DNA of 16,231 bases from Sulfurimonas sp. GTDB taxonomy: Bacteria > Campylobacterota > Campylobacteria > Campylobacterales > Sulfurimonadaceae. This document shows positions 1 to 6,217 of this stretch, piece after piece. Made by a program: the position numbers and the translations under genes. The stretch lies in NCBI GenBank assembly GCA_027047745.1, contig JALTUB010000203.1:1-16231 (forward strand). The letters run 5' to 3'. The notes under the pieces were generated by a model. The model did no database searches and had not been told where the DNA came from. It saw only the letters and a list, made by a program, of their open reading frames with translations. Numbering within the stretch: the stretch's first letter is position 1; every line of letters starts with the position of its first letter.

Positions 1-133
1 ATTCTAAAACTTCTAAAATAGTAATATTCTCTTTTAGAAGTTCACTTAAAAAACCTTCTAAGATTTCAAAGTTTGCTTTACTTCTTAGGATTCTTTTTAT
101 CGCCCAGTCGAAGCTTATTAGTTTTCTTTTCAT
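1..133 (-). CDS. Rpn family recombination-promoting nuclease / PD-(D/E)XK nuclease family putative transposase (N-terminal part, cut by the window edge)
   Basis: An ATG at 133-131 opens a frame that stays open for 44 codons to the left edge, so only the N-terminus is visible. It begins MKRKLISFDWAIKRILR and continues with an FEILEGFLSELL stretch. I recognise this as the start of the Rpn/PD-(D/E)XK nuclease family (often annotated as putative transposase), which is common in Campylobacterota. Known members are DNA endonucleases linked to RecA-independent recombination. The catalytic D...(D/E)xK residues lie outside the window and cannot be checked. A GGAG ribosome site sits about 7 bases before the ATG. 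The start is one base after the stop of the DUF3800 gene, so it is probably co-transcribed with it. It may equally be a later insertion, and whether the gene is intact is unknown. Confidence 0.75.
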   Translation of the reverse strand, partial: MKRKLISFDWAIKRILRSKANFEILEGFLSELLKENITILEVLE

Positions 134-134
134 T

Positions 135-983
135 TTATTTCTCCATTTGTATTTTATTATAATTTCGCCTAAACATAATATCTATTAAATTTATTTCATT
201 GTTATTGCATCCATATACCAAATGTGATAATGGGTGATTTTTAATTGCATCTAAGCTATTTAAAACAATATCTTTATCAATATTTACTCTTTCTTTTAAA
301 TAATGATTTGTAGTATTTGCTAATACATCGGCAACAAAAGTTAAAGAATTATTTTCACATTGGACATTGTAGGTTAGTGATTCAAATATACTAATATTTG
401 GATCAAGTTTTACTTTAGTAGTTAATTTAAATTCTTCACTTCTCTGTGTTTCTTTATTAGGTTTTTTGTGTATTCTTTCAATGTTTTTATTGGTTGAAAT
501 ACTTATAAAATCATTCAAGCACTTATTAAATTTTTTAAGCGTTGTATTATCAATTGTATCAGTAATAACTTCAATATGTATATTTTTATCTTTGTAAGTA
601 TCATATACTAATGAAACTGCTTTTGTAAAAACACCTTTCAATAATTCTTCATGTAGTAATTCTTTTGATAAGTTTTCATTTGCATTATAAAATCCATTAA
701 CATATATGGCATTATATATCCAAGATATCTTATGATTGATAAATAGATTATATAACTTATCCCTATAATTTTTTTGCTCATTATTCGATAAATCAGTTAT
801 ATGTATTTTCTTTGATTTAGTGTTATACTCAAAGTATTCTTTAAAAAAAAGTTTAACTTTTTGAATATTATTATCTTTTATCAGGTATCCAGCCATTACA
901 CCAAATTCACCTTCTATTTTTTCTTTATTATTGGAATAGCCTTTTGCCCCAGATTCATCAATTATTAAATATACTTTAACCAT
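135..983 (-). CDS. DUF3800 domain-containing protein
   Basis: This 282-aa cytoplasmic protein carries the hallmark of DUF3800: an N-terminal strand ending in D9-E10-S11-G12 (LIIDESG). Further on come an acidic D142 after a hydrophobic strand (IEVITD) and a late A218-D219 in a FVADVLANTTNHYL helix, matching the C-terminal AD motif of the family. DUF3800 is thought to have an RNase H-like fold, so D9, D142 and D219 are the likely metal ligands; that assignment is inference. The family's activity is not firmly established, and members often sit in phage and defence neighbourhoods. It is the fourth gene of the minus-strand operon, 8 bases after the TerB-like gene. Its own ribosome site is weak (AT-rich leader), which suggests translational coupling. 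Length is usual for the family and no break is seen. Confidence 0.8.
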   Translation of the reverse strand: MVKVYLIIDESGAKGYSNNKEKIEGEFGVMAGYLIKDNNIQKVKLFFKEYFEYNTKSKKIHITDLSNNEQKNYRDKLYNLFINHKISWIYNAIYVNGFYNANENLSKELLHEELLKGVFTKAVSLVYDTYKDKNIHIEVITDTIDNTTLKKFNKCLNDFISISTNKNIERIHKKPNKETQRSEEFKLTTKVKLDPNISIFESLTYNVQCENNSLTFVADVLANTTNHYLKERVNIDKDIVLNSLDAIKNHPLSHLVYGCNNNEINLIDIMFRRNYNKIQMEK

Positions 984-991
984 AATATTAT

Positions 992-2161
992 CTATTTACT
1001 ACTTTTCATAAATCTAAAAGATGTTTTTTTTGAATTATAATCTATTTCTATTTCATTCTCATATTGGGCATTAAATCTTTCTTCATTTTCACTTGGACAA
1101 ACTATATTTCTACCAAAAGTTTCCAAATGACAATGTTCATCTATTATTGAATTTTCCTTAAAGCCTTCTAGCTTAAGATAATGTCCACTACTACCATTTG
1201 AAAAATACATGTCCCTTATTGTAATAAGGGGTGATGAAAATGAAGTTAGTTTATAATCTACTTTATCTAAAGCAGATAACCATGAAGTAAATAAGTAACC
1301 AGCTTTGTAAGTAATCCCTGTGACTTTCTTACTCTCTTTTTTACTACTAACCACAAATATATTATCAATATACTTTATATCACTATTGTCTAAATCCACT
1401 AGCAACTCACTTTCTTGCTTGGTTACAACTTTTACATTGTTGTTTACTTTAATATCAATAGCATTTAAAAATATACAAAATTGAATATTATTTACGGGAA
1501 ATGTTATTATCTGTTTTGCATCATCGCCTAAACTTCCATATTCAAAAGTAGGCTTGAAAAACTCAAATGAGAGTATTTTTTTCTCCTCTTTAAGTAGTTC
1601 ATAAGCCATATCTATTTTGTAGTAATCTAGCAGATATTCAAATAGTTCTGCCTTGATTAAATGTATTTTACTAGCACTCTCTTTTTCAAAGTATCTATAA
1701 AGTGCATTTCCATTTTGAGTATAAAACATCTCATAGATATATCTTAAATCTTTTGCTTCATCTTTTGTAATTTTAAACATCTCAAAATATTGTTCTATTA
1801 TAGCCTCTTCATTTTCATCAAAGTCACCATCTATACTTGCTATCATCATAGCATCTACCATGAAGTTATATTTTATATCTTTTGTTGCAAATGATTGCAT
1901 CATATCAAGTATTAGTTTTTCATCTGGATTTTCAGCAAAGTTTACAAAAGTTTCTAGCATATCTTCACTAAGTCCAAAACTATTGATAAGAATACTTAGA
2001 TATTCTCTCTCTTTTTCACATACATTTTCATCTTCATTTGCTATAAGAGCCAATCCATTTAGATAATGAACCATAACCTCTTGGTCCAATTCCTTACAAG
2101 GATGTTTCTCAAAACTTAGCGTTTGAACCTTTACTTTTTTCAATAAACTTAATACTGACAT
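992..2161 (-). CDS. TerB-like domain protein with a C-terminal beta-rich extension
   Basis: This is a 389-aa protein of two parts. Residues about 28-146 are helical and resemble the TerB/TerB-like fold. One helix pair carries NGLALIANEDENVCEKE (35-51). A second carries MMIASIDGDFDENEEAI (105-121), with the acidic DGDFDENEE cluster typical of the metal-binding turn of TerB. The remainder (about 200-389) is predicted to be rich in strands, ends with an acidic/aromatic stretch, and contains D341-E-H-C-H345, a possible metal site; I do not recognise this part. TerB proteins are known from tellurite-resistance and Ter-type stress complexes at the membrane. No transmembrane segment is seen here. 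The start has a good GAGG site, 7 bases upstream, inside the end of the preceding gene. The specific role is unknown. Confidence 0.65.
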   Translation of the reverse strand: MSVLSLLKKVKVQTLSFEKHPCKELDQEVMVHYLNGLALIANEDENVCEKEREYLSILINSFGLSEDMLETFVNFAENPDEKLILDMMQSFATKDIKYNFMVDAMMIASIDGDFDENEEAIIEQYFEMFKITKDEAKDLRYIYEMFYTQNGNALYRYFEKESASKIHLIKAELFEYLLDYYKIDMAYELLKEEKKILSFEFFKPTFEYGSLGDDAKQIITFPVNNIQFCIFLNAIDIKVNNNVKVVTKQESELLVDLDNSDIKYIDNIFVVSSKKESKKVTGITYKAGYLFTSWLSALDKVDYKLTSFSSPLITIRDMYFSNGSSGHYLKLEGFKENSIIDEHCHLETFGRNIVCPSENEERFNAQYENEIEIDYNSKKTSFRFMKSSK

Positions 2162-2163
2162 TT

Positions 2164-2925
2164 TTATTCCTCTATTAGTTTTGTTTCAACTATATCTGAG
2201 TTTACTTGCTGTGGTTGGCTTTGTAGATTTGGAATTAGTTGCATACTTTGTTGATGCTTTAGCTGTTTATCTAAAAACTTCATTCTATCTAGCACTATCT
2301 GTGCTGATTGCTCTAGCACTTGCTCTTTTGATTTTATTGCAGATGCTACCATTAACTTTTGTCGCTCGTGTAATGCTCCTAATTTTTGTGTAAAAAATGT
2401 TCCATTTAATTCTATTTGTTTATCAACAGATTTTTCATATAATCTAGCTGATGGACTACCTACTTCAAATTTACTTAGCATCTCTAACATTTGAGGTAAT
2501 TGACTCATATTAAAACTATTATTATCTTCTCTTATCTCTTTTTCAAGCCCTAGATAAAGTTTTTCTATTTTTTCTACAACTTCAAAATGTCCATTTTCAA
2601 TTAAAAGTAATCTTTCTTGAGCAATTTGATTTAAGCTCCTTATCATATCTTTTAGTATCTGTGTGCTATGCTCAAAACCTTTTTGATGTGCTTCCATTAT
2701 TAATAGTTGCATATCACTGTTCATTTTAATAATCTCTTTTTGGGCAACTATCGCCCTATCCATTTTAGCATTTTCTAGTTCAGCAACCTTTACCTTGTCT
2801 GGTTCATAAATAGTCTGTGTACTAGATGTACTGCTGGAATTATGTGTACTTGAAGAGCTATCATTCCCAAATAAAGAACCTACCATACTTTTTCCTGCAT
2901 CTACTAAATCACCTAACCATCCCAT
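2164..2925 (-). CDS. Uncharacterised protein: amphipathic N-terminal helix, Ser/Thr linker, long helical body
   Basis: I cannot assign this 253-aa protein to a named family. It opens with a Gly-rich amphipathic segment (MGWLGDLVDAGKSMVGSLFG, 1-20) that looks suited to lying on or inserting into a membrane. A low-complexity Ser/Thr/Asn linker follows (23-38). Then comes a Y40-E-P-D-K-V motif that leads into a long helix, probably coiled coil, at about 43-135. A second helical stretch covers 160-228, and the tail is Gln-rich (229-241). There is no classical signal peptide. The ribosome site (GGAG) lies in the last codons of the upstream gene, and the stop-to-start gap is one base, so the two are probably made in fixed ratio. 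A membrane-attached scaffold or effector partner of the TerB-like protein is my inference. Confidence 0.55.
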   Translation of the reverse strand: MGWLGDLVDAGKSMVGSLFGNDSSSSTHNSSSTSSTQTIYEPDKVKVAELENAKMDRAIVAQKEIIKMNSDMQLLIMEAHQKGFEHSTQILKDMIRSLNQIAQERLLLIENGHFEVVEKIEKLYLGLEKEIREDNNSFNMSQLPQMLEMLSKFEVGSPSARLYEKSVDKQIELNGTFFTQKLGALHERQKLMVASAIKSKEQVLEQSAQIVLDRMKFLDKQLKHQQSMQLIPNLQSQPQQVNSDIVETKLIEE

Positions 2926-2926
2926 A

Positions 2927-4216
2927 CTATTCTCCTGCTTTTTCTAAATCTGTTGTCATCTTAAACATCAGTTTGGATATTTCCATATCTCTTTTTTCTA
3001 ACTCTTTACCATACATCACTATATCATTTAGATAAATTTCCAAATTTGTAGAGTGCAATTGTGTTATCTTTTCATATATCTCTTCATAACCTTCACTTTT
3101 TTCTTCAATCTTAAAGTTTAGCAATTCACTCAATAAGCTATTTAAAAATCTATATGCTACTTGTGAAGTTTCATTTTTAAGTAGTTCTATAAATTTTATT
3201 TGTGATTTTTGATATATTTTAAATATTCTGTCTTTTGTAGCTATTTCTTGAATTAGTTCACTTTTTGGATTGTCTTTATATTTTGTGATAAGTCCTGAAC
3301 GAATGTCAAGATAAAATTCTTCTAAATCTTGCTTAATACTATCTAAGATACTAAAGATTTCTAAAACAATATTTTCTGATATTTTACCTATAAAATATGC
3401 TTTGATAAATTTGATATAAAACTTATTGAGTTTATCTATCTCTTTTGTCCATTCGCTGAATAATTGCTCGTGATACTCTTCTAAATAACCATCTTTTAGA
3501 ATAGTTTTTAATTTTTCTTTATCTGTAGCCTGAAACTTTTCATCAGATTTTTGCAATACTTTTATGGATGTTAAAAGTTGTGAAAAGAATTTATCTACAT
3601 TTGAAAAATTATCTATTTTTTTGAGTTGCTCTTCATAAAGTCGCACTATTTTAGTAGCTGTAAAATTAAAATCTATCTTTTTGTAAGATAACTCCTCATC
3701 TGCCCAAATAGACAAACTATTATCAATCGTGTCTAAATATTCTTTAGCCTCTGATTTCATAAATATTAATTTATCTTTTAAGTGTTCTAAAGAAAAATCA
3801 AATTTAGAAAGTAAATATATTTTGATGTTTATTAAGTCGTTATTAGTCATATTTAAAAGTTGTAACTGCTTGTAAGCATCATTTGAATTATCTAAAATAT
3901 CACTATTTCTTTTGATTTGAGTGTCGATGATTAAGAGAGTATTGTTTATAAATTTTAGTAGGTTTTGATAATCATCTATATTGGAATTACTTTTCCATTC
4001 ATCACAATCAAAATATAACTTTGCTTTTTCATTGTGAATAAAATTAACTAAATTATTTGCATCTTCTAAAGATAATATATGCTGTGCTGATTTAATATTT
4101 AGATTTATAGTTTTGGAATAAAGAATTAATTCATCAATTGTAATTGAAAGTTCTTTAGTTATTGCATGAGCCATAACCTTATCACCATTTTTTGTTGTAG
4201 TTTCTAACTTAATCAA
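2927..4216 (-). CDS. Uncharacterised helical protein with an IF2_N-like N-terminal domain
   Basis: This 429-aa protein is almost entirely helical and is the first gene of the minus-strand operon. Residues about 13-60 read like the small N-terminal domain of initiation factor 2 (IF2_N): a hydrophobic start, then KELSITIDELILYSK, then the NIKSAQHILSLEDANNLV pattern of that domain's second half. The rest (60-429) is a series of amphipathic and charged helices with coiled-coil character. No enzyme motif, signal peptide or membrane segment is visible. The start chosen is TTG at 4216-4214, because AAAAGG lies 6 bases upstream. ATG at codon 15 is the alternative and would leave most of the IF2_N-like region intact. 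IF2_N-type modules are presumed nucleic-acid or protein-binding elements, so a sensing or scaffolding role is possible but not shown. Confidence 0.55.
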   Translation of the reverse strand: MIKLETTTKNGDKVMAHAITKELSITIDELILYSKTINLNIKSAQHILSLEDANNLVNFIHNEKAKLYFDCDEWKSNSNIDDYQNLLKFINNTLLIIDTQIKRNSDILDNSNDAYKQLQLLNMTNNDLINIKIYLLSKFDFSLEHLKDKLIFMKSEAKEYLDTIDNSLSIWADEELSYKKIDFNFTATKIVRLYEEQLKKIDNFSNVDKFFSQLLTSIKVLQKSDEKFQATDKEKLKTILKDGYLEEYHEQLFSEWTKEIDKLNKFYIKFIKAYFIGKISENIVLEIFSILDSIKQDLEEFYLDIRSGLITKYKDNPKSELIQEIATKDRIFKIYQKSQIKFIELLKNETSQVAYRFLNSLLSELLNFKIEEKSEGYEEIYEKITQLHSTNLEIYLNDIVMYGKELEKRDMEISKLMFKMTTDLEKAGE

Positions 4217-4311
4217 TCTGTGCCTTTTATTTGAGATATTCTTTAAGTATGTTAATTTTACCTAAAATAGTTTTATGACTTGCTAAACTGGAACCTAACT
4301 ATTTATTAACA

Positions 4312-4343
4312 TGTATTATATACAGAATGACCTTAAATCTTAA
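4312..4343 (-). promoter_or_regulatory. Probable promoter of the minus-strand TerB/DUF3800 operon, with -10 inside a 13-bp palindrome
   Basis: On the minus strand TATAAT (plus-strand 4315-4320) lies in the perfect inverted repeat TGTAT-ATA-ATACA (4312-4324). A weak -35 (TTAAGA, 4338-4343) is 17 bases away. The predicted transcript start is about 90-100 bases before the TTG start codon. A palindrome on the -10 box may be an operator, but an AT-rich palindrome of this size can also arise by chance. Confidence 0.4.
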
Positions 4344-4507
4344 AAATAATACGCACTTATAATGTGTGTTAAAAATCAAAAATATGATAAATTACAAAAT
4401 TTTAAAATAAGTCAAATCATTCCTCTTTCAAAAATCAAACATGTTTTATCAATATTTTTTAAAAATGTATTCATTATAGTTTAATAAAAAATTTATATAA
4501 AAAGTTA

Positions 4508-4527
4508 TATAATTAACTAGTTAGTTA
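4508..4527 (+). promoter_or_regulatory. -10 box abutting TetR-type operator, copy 1 (CMD-like gene)
   Basis: TATAAT (4508-4513) is directly followed by the 14-bp operator TAACT-AGTT-AGTTA (4514-4527), an inverted repeat of TAACT with a 4-base centre. Extended outward it reads as TTAACTA-GT-TAGTTAA (4513-4528). The ATG follows 14 bases later. The same arrangement lies at 7641-7660, and 18 of 20 bases in the block agree after allowing the T/C difference in the -10 box. A repressor bound here would cover the transcription start. The encoded TetR protein at 8280 is the natural candidate. Confidence 0.7.
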
Positions 4528-4541
4528 ATAAAGGAAAAAAT

Positions 4542-4904
4542 ATGAAACCAATAACACCAGAAGAAGTAGAAAAAATGATGATAGAAAAAATGGGGGCTTT
4601 GCCACAAAGTTTAAACAGTGCAAAAGCAATTGACCCTCGTTTTTTAGTTGAACAAGCTATGAGTAGTAAGTTTAGTATGCAAGATGAAAAAAATCCATTT
4701 GAGCCAAAAACATCTATGATGATAGCACTTGCTACTTCTATCACGCTTGGAAGTGATGAATGTATTTCTGAACAGACAAAAATGCTTAAAAAGATGGGAA
4801 TAACAAAAGAGGAGTTAGCATACCTTGTCAAGATAGTAAAACATGCACAAGGAAGTGCAGTTATGGGAAATGCAAAAGCTGCATTTGATACATTTGAGAG
4901 TTAA
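4542..4904 (+). CDS. Carboxymuconolactone decarboxylase / AhpD-fold protein with altered CxxC motif
   Basis: This 120-aa all-helical protein matches the CMD/AhpD fold in its second half: KTSMMIALATSITLGSDEC (56-74), then a helix and MGITKEELAYLVKI (85-98), the familiar region after the redox motif. In AhpD-type enzymes that site reads CxxCxxxH. Here the aligned positions are S71, C74 and Q78, so only one thiol remains and the proton-relay His is gone. Classical disulfide peroxidase activity is therefore doubtful. A single-Cys function or a non-catalytic binding role is possible. A ribosome site (AAAGGA) precedes the ATG. It is the first gene of a three-gene plus-strand unit with a small exported protein and a thioredoxin-like protein, behind an operator shared with the efflux operon. 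Confidence 0.75.
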   Translation: MKPITPEEVEKMMIEKMGALPQSLNSAKAIDPRFLVEQAMSSKFSMQDEKNPFEPKTSMMIALATSITLGSDECISEQTKMLKKMGITKEELAYLVKIVKHAQGSAVMGNAKAAFDTFES

Positions 4905-5052
4905 AATATCTTTATTGCTCTTTTTGAGTACAGTAGTTTTTGCAAGTGAAAGGCATATCAATATAGATGATGCCTTTTATGAAAATAGTGTAAAAAATGC
5001 TCCCAATGCAAAGCCTGTTTTAGTTCGAGATATAGACTCTGCCATGGAGTGA
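4870..5052 (+). CDS. Small exported protein (about 35 residues after signal cleavage)
   Basis: The frame overlaps the end of the CMD-like gene and encodes a short protein with a good signal peptide: a basic n-region (HLRVK), a hydrophobic core (ISLLLFLSTVVF) and an Ala-Ser cleavage region (FA|SER). The mature part is about 35 residues, polar and acidic, ending RDIDSAME. It contains no Cys. I chose ATG 4870 (60 aa), preceded by a weak GGGA. TTG at 4894 would also give a proper signal peptide and overlap the upstream stop by only 11 bases. An upstream ATG at 4843 makes the n-region implausibly long. The family is not recognised. Its position between two redox-fold genes suggests a periplasmic partner, which is inference. 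Confidence 0.5.
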   Translation: MQKLHLIHLRVKISLLLFLSTVVFASERHINIDDAFYENSVKNAPNAKPVLVRDIDSAME

Positions 5053-5081
5053 TGTTGTTAATAAAAATATAGGAAGGTAAT

Positions 5082-5420
5082 ATGAGTGGAATATGTCATA
5101 TAATAAGTAACGGTGAGATTTTAAATATCGACAAAATTGACTGCCCACTTTTTCAAGCAGTTTTATATGGAGATAGAACACTATGCAATAAATTTTCAAA
5201 ACGCTTAAGCTGTTCTGTTAAACATCTTCCTCTTAGACTGCAGTTCTCTTATGAATATTCTACTCAAAAAGCGATAGAAAAAGGTGTGGTAAAAGACCCA
5301 ACACTTGTTCTTGATGGAAAAATATTTATAGAAGGACTTATCCAATCTGAGGAGATTACAACAAAGTTTCAAGATTTTATCATGAAACCCTCTCAAAACG
5401 AAGTAGAAACGCTGCGATAA
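5082..5420 (+). CDS. Thioredoxin-fold-like small protein, CxxC reduced to CPLF
   Basis: This 112-aa protein is preceded by a strong ribosome site (AGGAAGG) before ATG 5082. The C-terminal part, KDPTLVLDGKIFIEGLIQSEE (71-91), has the look of the cis-Pro strand-turn-strand and last helix of thioredoxin-like redox proteins, with P73 as the probable cis-Pro. At the expected redox position the sequence is C21-P-L-F24, so the second thiol is missing. Other Cys are C5, C35 and C44. There is no signal peptide, so it is probably cytoplasmic. It is the last gene of the operon with the CMD-like protein, which also lacks half of its CxxC. Its 3' end overlaps the convergent membrane-protein gene by 41 bases. 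The fold assignment rests on motif appearance only. Confidence 0.5.
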   Translation: MSGICHIISNGEILNIDKIDCPLFQAVLYGDRTLCNKFSKRLSCSVKHLPLRLQFSYEYSTQKAIEKGVVKDPTLVLDGKIFIEGLIQSEEITTKFQDFIMKPSQNEVETLR

Positions 5421-6135
5421 AAAAGCAAATCGCACCAAGTAAGGTTGTTAGTGTTGCTAGATAAAGAGAAAACTGATTGACTTCAGGAGTATAAGCACTG
5501 TAAAGTGCAGAAATCATAAAAAAAACTGACCCTAAAATATTTATCCATACTATCCACCATGTTATGTTTCTAAAAACTCTTATTTTGGTGTCATGATAGA
5601 TTTCAAGATAGCCAAAAAATGAAGATGTCAAAAAGAGAATAGAACCTAAAATATTTGGTATCCATACCAATAGATTTAATGTCTCTATACTTAGGGTAGA
5701 AAATATCGCACTAAAAGTTGAGAGATTAAACAGAAGTGTTCCGACAAACTGTGTGCTACTTGATAGATAGCCCATATTGAGTGGTCTCCAACGCCACCAA
5801 AACCAAACTGGATGTTTATGATAGAGATGTGGTAGGTGTGAAATATCATAGTTTATAGATTCGAGATACTGCAAATAGGCTGCTGATGTAAAGAAAATAG
5901 AACCGATAAAATAGAGTACCCCAATACTAAAAGAAGAGAAGAGTGAGACAAACCAGAGAGAAAAAAAAGATGCAAAAGCAAAGAAAAAAGAGCCAATCAT
6001 AAAAAGGTTTGCTATCCATAAAGAGATGGCTCTTTTGGAGTGAAAGAGCGATTTTCTTAGCTCTCTTGAGGTATAACAAACTTTTCCATGTTCTGTGGCA
6101 TGGGCGATGAATGGTCCTAACTTTTTATAATGCAT
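5380..6135 (-). CDS. Integral membrane protein with three repeated helix pairs (YrhK-like)
   Basis: This 251-aa protein has six transmembrane helices and a cytosol-like N-terminal segment of about 38 residues. Two motifs alternate three times. The odd helices carry IGSFFFAFASFF (47-58), VGTLLFNLSTFS (131-142) and LGSVFFMISALYS (201-213). The even helices carry IGSIFFTSAAYLQYLE (77-92), LGSILFLTSSFFGYLE (163-178) and LGAICFFIAAFLLRFE (233-248). This G-(S/T/A)-x-x-F hairpin resembles the YrhK-type membrane domain, which would be present here in triplicate. The loop between repeats 1 and 2 is rich in His and Trp (HLPHLYHKHPVWFWWRW, 100-116). No enzymatic function is suggested. The gene reads divergently from glutamate decarboxylase and has a probable -10 (TATAAT, complement of 6159-6164). 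Its ribosome site is weak. Confidence 0.65.
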   Translation of the reverse strand: MHYKKLGPFIAHATEHGKVCYTSRELRKSLFHSKRAISLWIANLFMIGSFFFAFASFFSLWFVSLFSSFSIGVLYFIGSIFFTSAAYLQYLESINYDISHLPHLYHKHPVWFWWRWRPLNMGYLSSSTQFVGTLLFNLSTFSAIFSTLSIETLNLLVWIPNILGSILFLTSSFFGYLEIYHDTKIRVFRNITWWIVWINILGSVFFMISALYSAYTPEVNQFSLYLATLTTLLGAICFFIAAFLLRFERVS

Positions 6136-6158
6136 AGCAACTCTATCTTTTTTTGCGA

Positions 6159-6164
6159 ATTATA
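6159..6164 (-). promoter_or_regulatory. Probable -10 box of the membrane-protein gene
   Basis: TATAAT on the minus strand lies 24 bases before the ATG at 6135. A conserved -35 is not evident, as is common in Campylobacterota promoters. Confidence 0.4.
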
Positions 6165-6185
6165 ACGAAAATATTTAACAAAAAA

Positions 6186-6194
6186 TGCTATCAT
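6186..6194 (+). promoter_or_regulatory. Probable extended -10 of the glutamate decarboxylase gene
   Basis: TG-C-TATCAT lies 23 bases before the chosen ATG at 6218, which would give a short leader. No -35 is clear. The TetR-type TAACT-N4-AGTTA site is absent here, so this gene is probably outside that control. Confidence 0.35.
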
Positions 6195-6217
6195 ACAAAA
6201 AAATCAGGAGCTTTCAC

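Larger units (their letters stand above)
4217..4541. other. AT-rich intergenic spacer between divergent operons
   Basis: These 325 bases hold no convincing gene on either strand. They contain the probable promoter of the minus-strand operon near 4312-4324 and the promoter/operator of the CMD-like gene at 4508-4527. The central part (about 4340-4500) is mostly A/T runs. An imperfect inverted pair (ACGCAC ... GTGTGT) surrounds a TATAAT at about 4352-4370 and could be a weak promoter or site. I see no tRNA, small-RNA hallmark or terminator hairpin. Confidence 0.6.

Noticed and set aside
2181..2393. Hydrophobic 70-codon plus-strand frame
   Set aside because: It looks like a membrane peptide, but this arises from the antisense of the helical 253-aa protein. 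There is no ribosome site.
4340..4500. Possible small RNA or riboswitch in the AT-rich spacer
   Set aside because: No stable GC-containing stem or terminator is visible. A/T runs alone do not support an RNA gene.
4517..4831. Minus-strand frame opposite the CMD-like gene
   Set aside because: It is antisense to a recognised fold and has no promoter or ribosome site.
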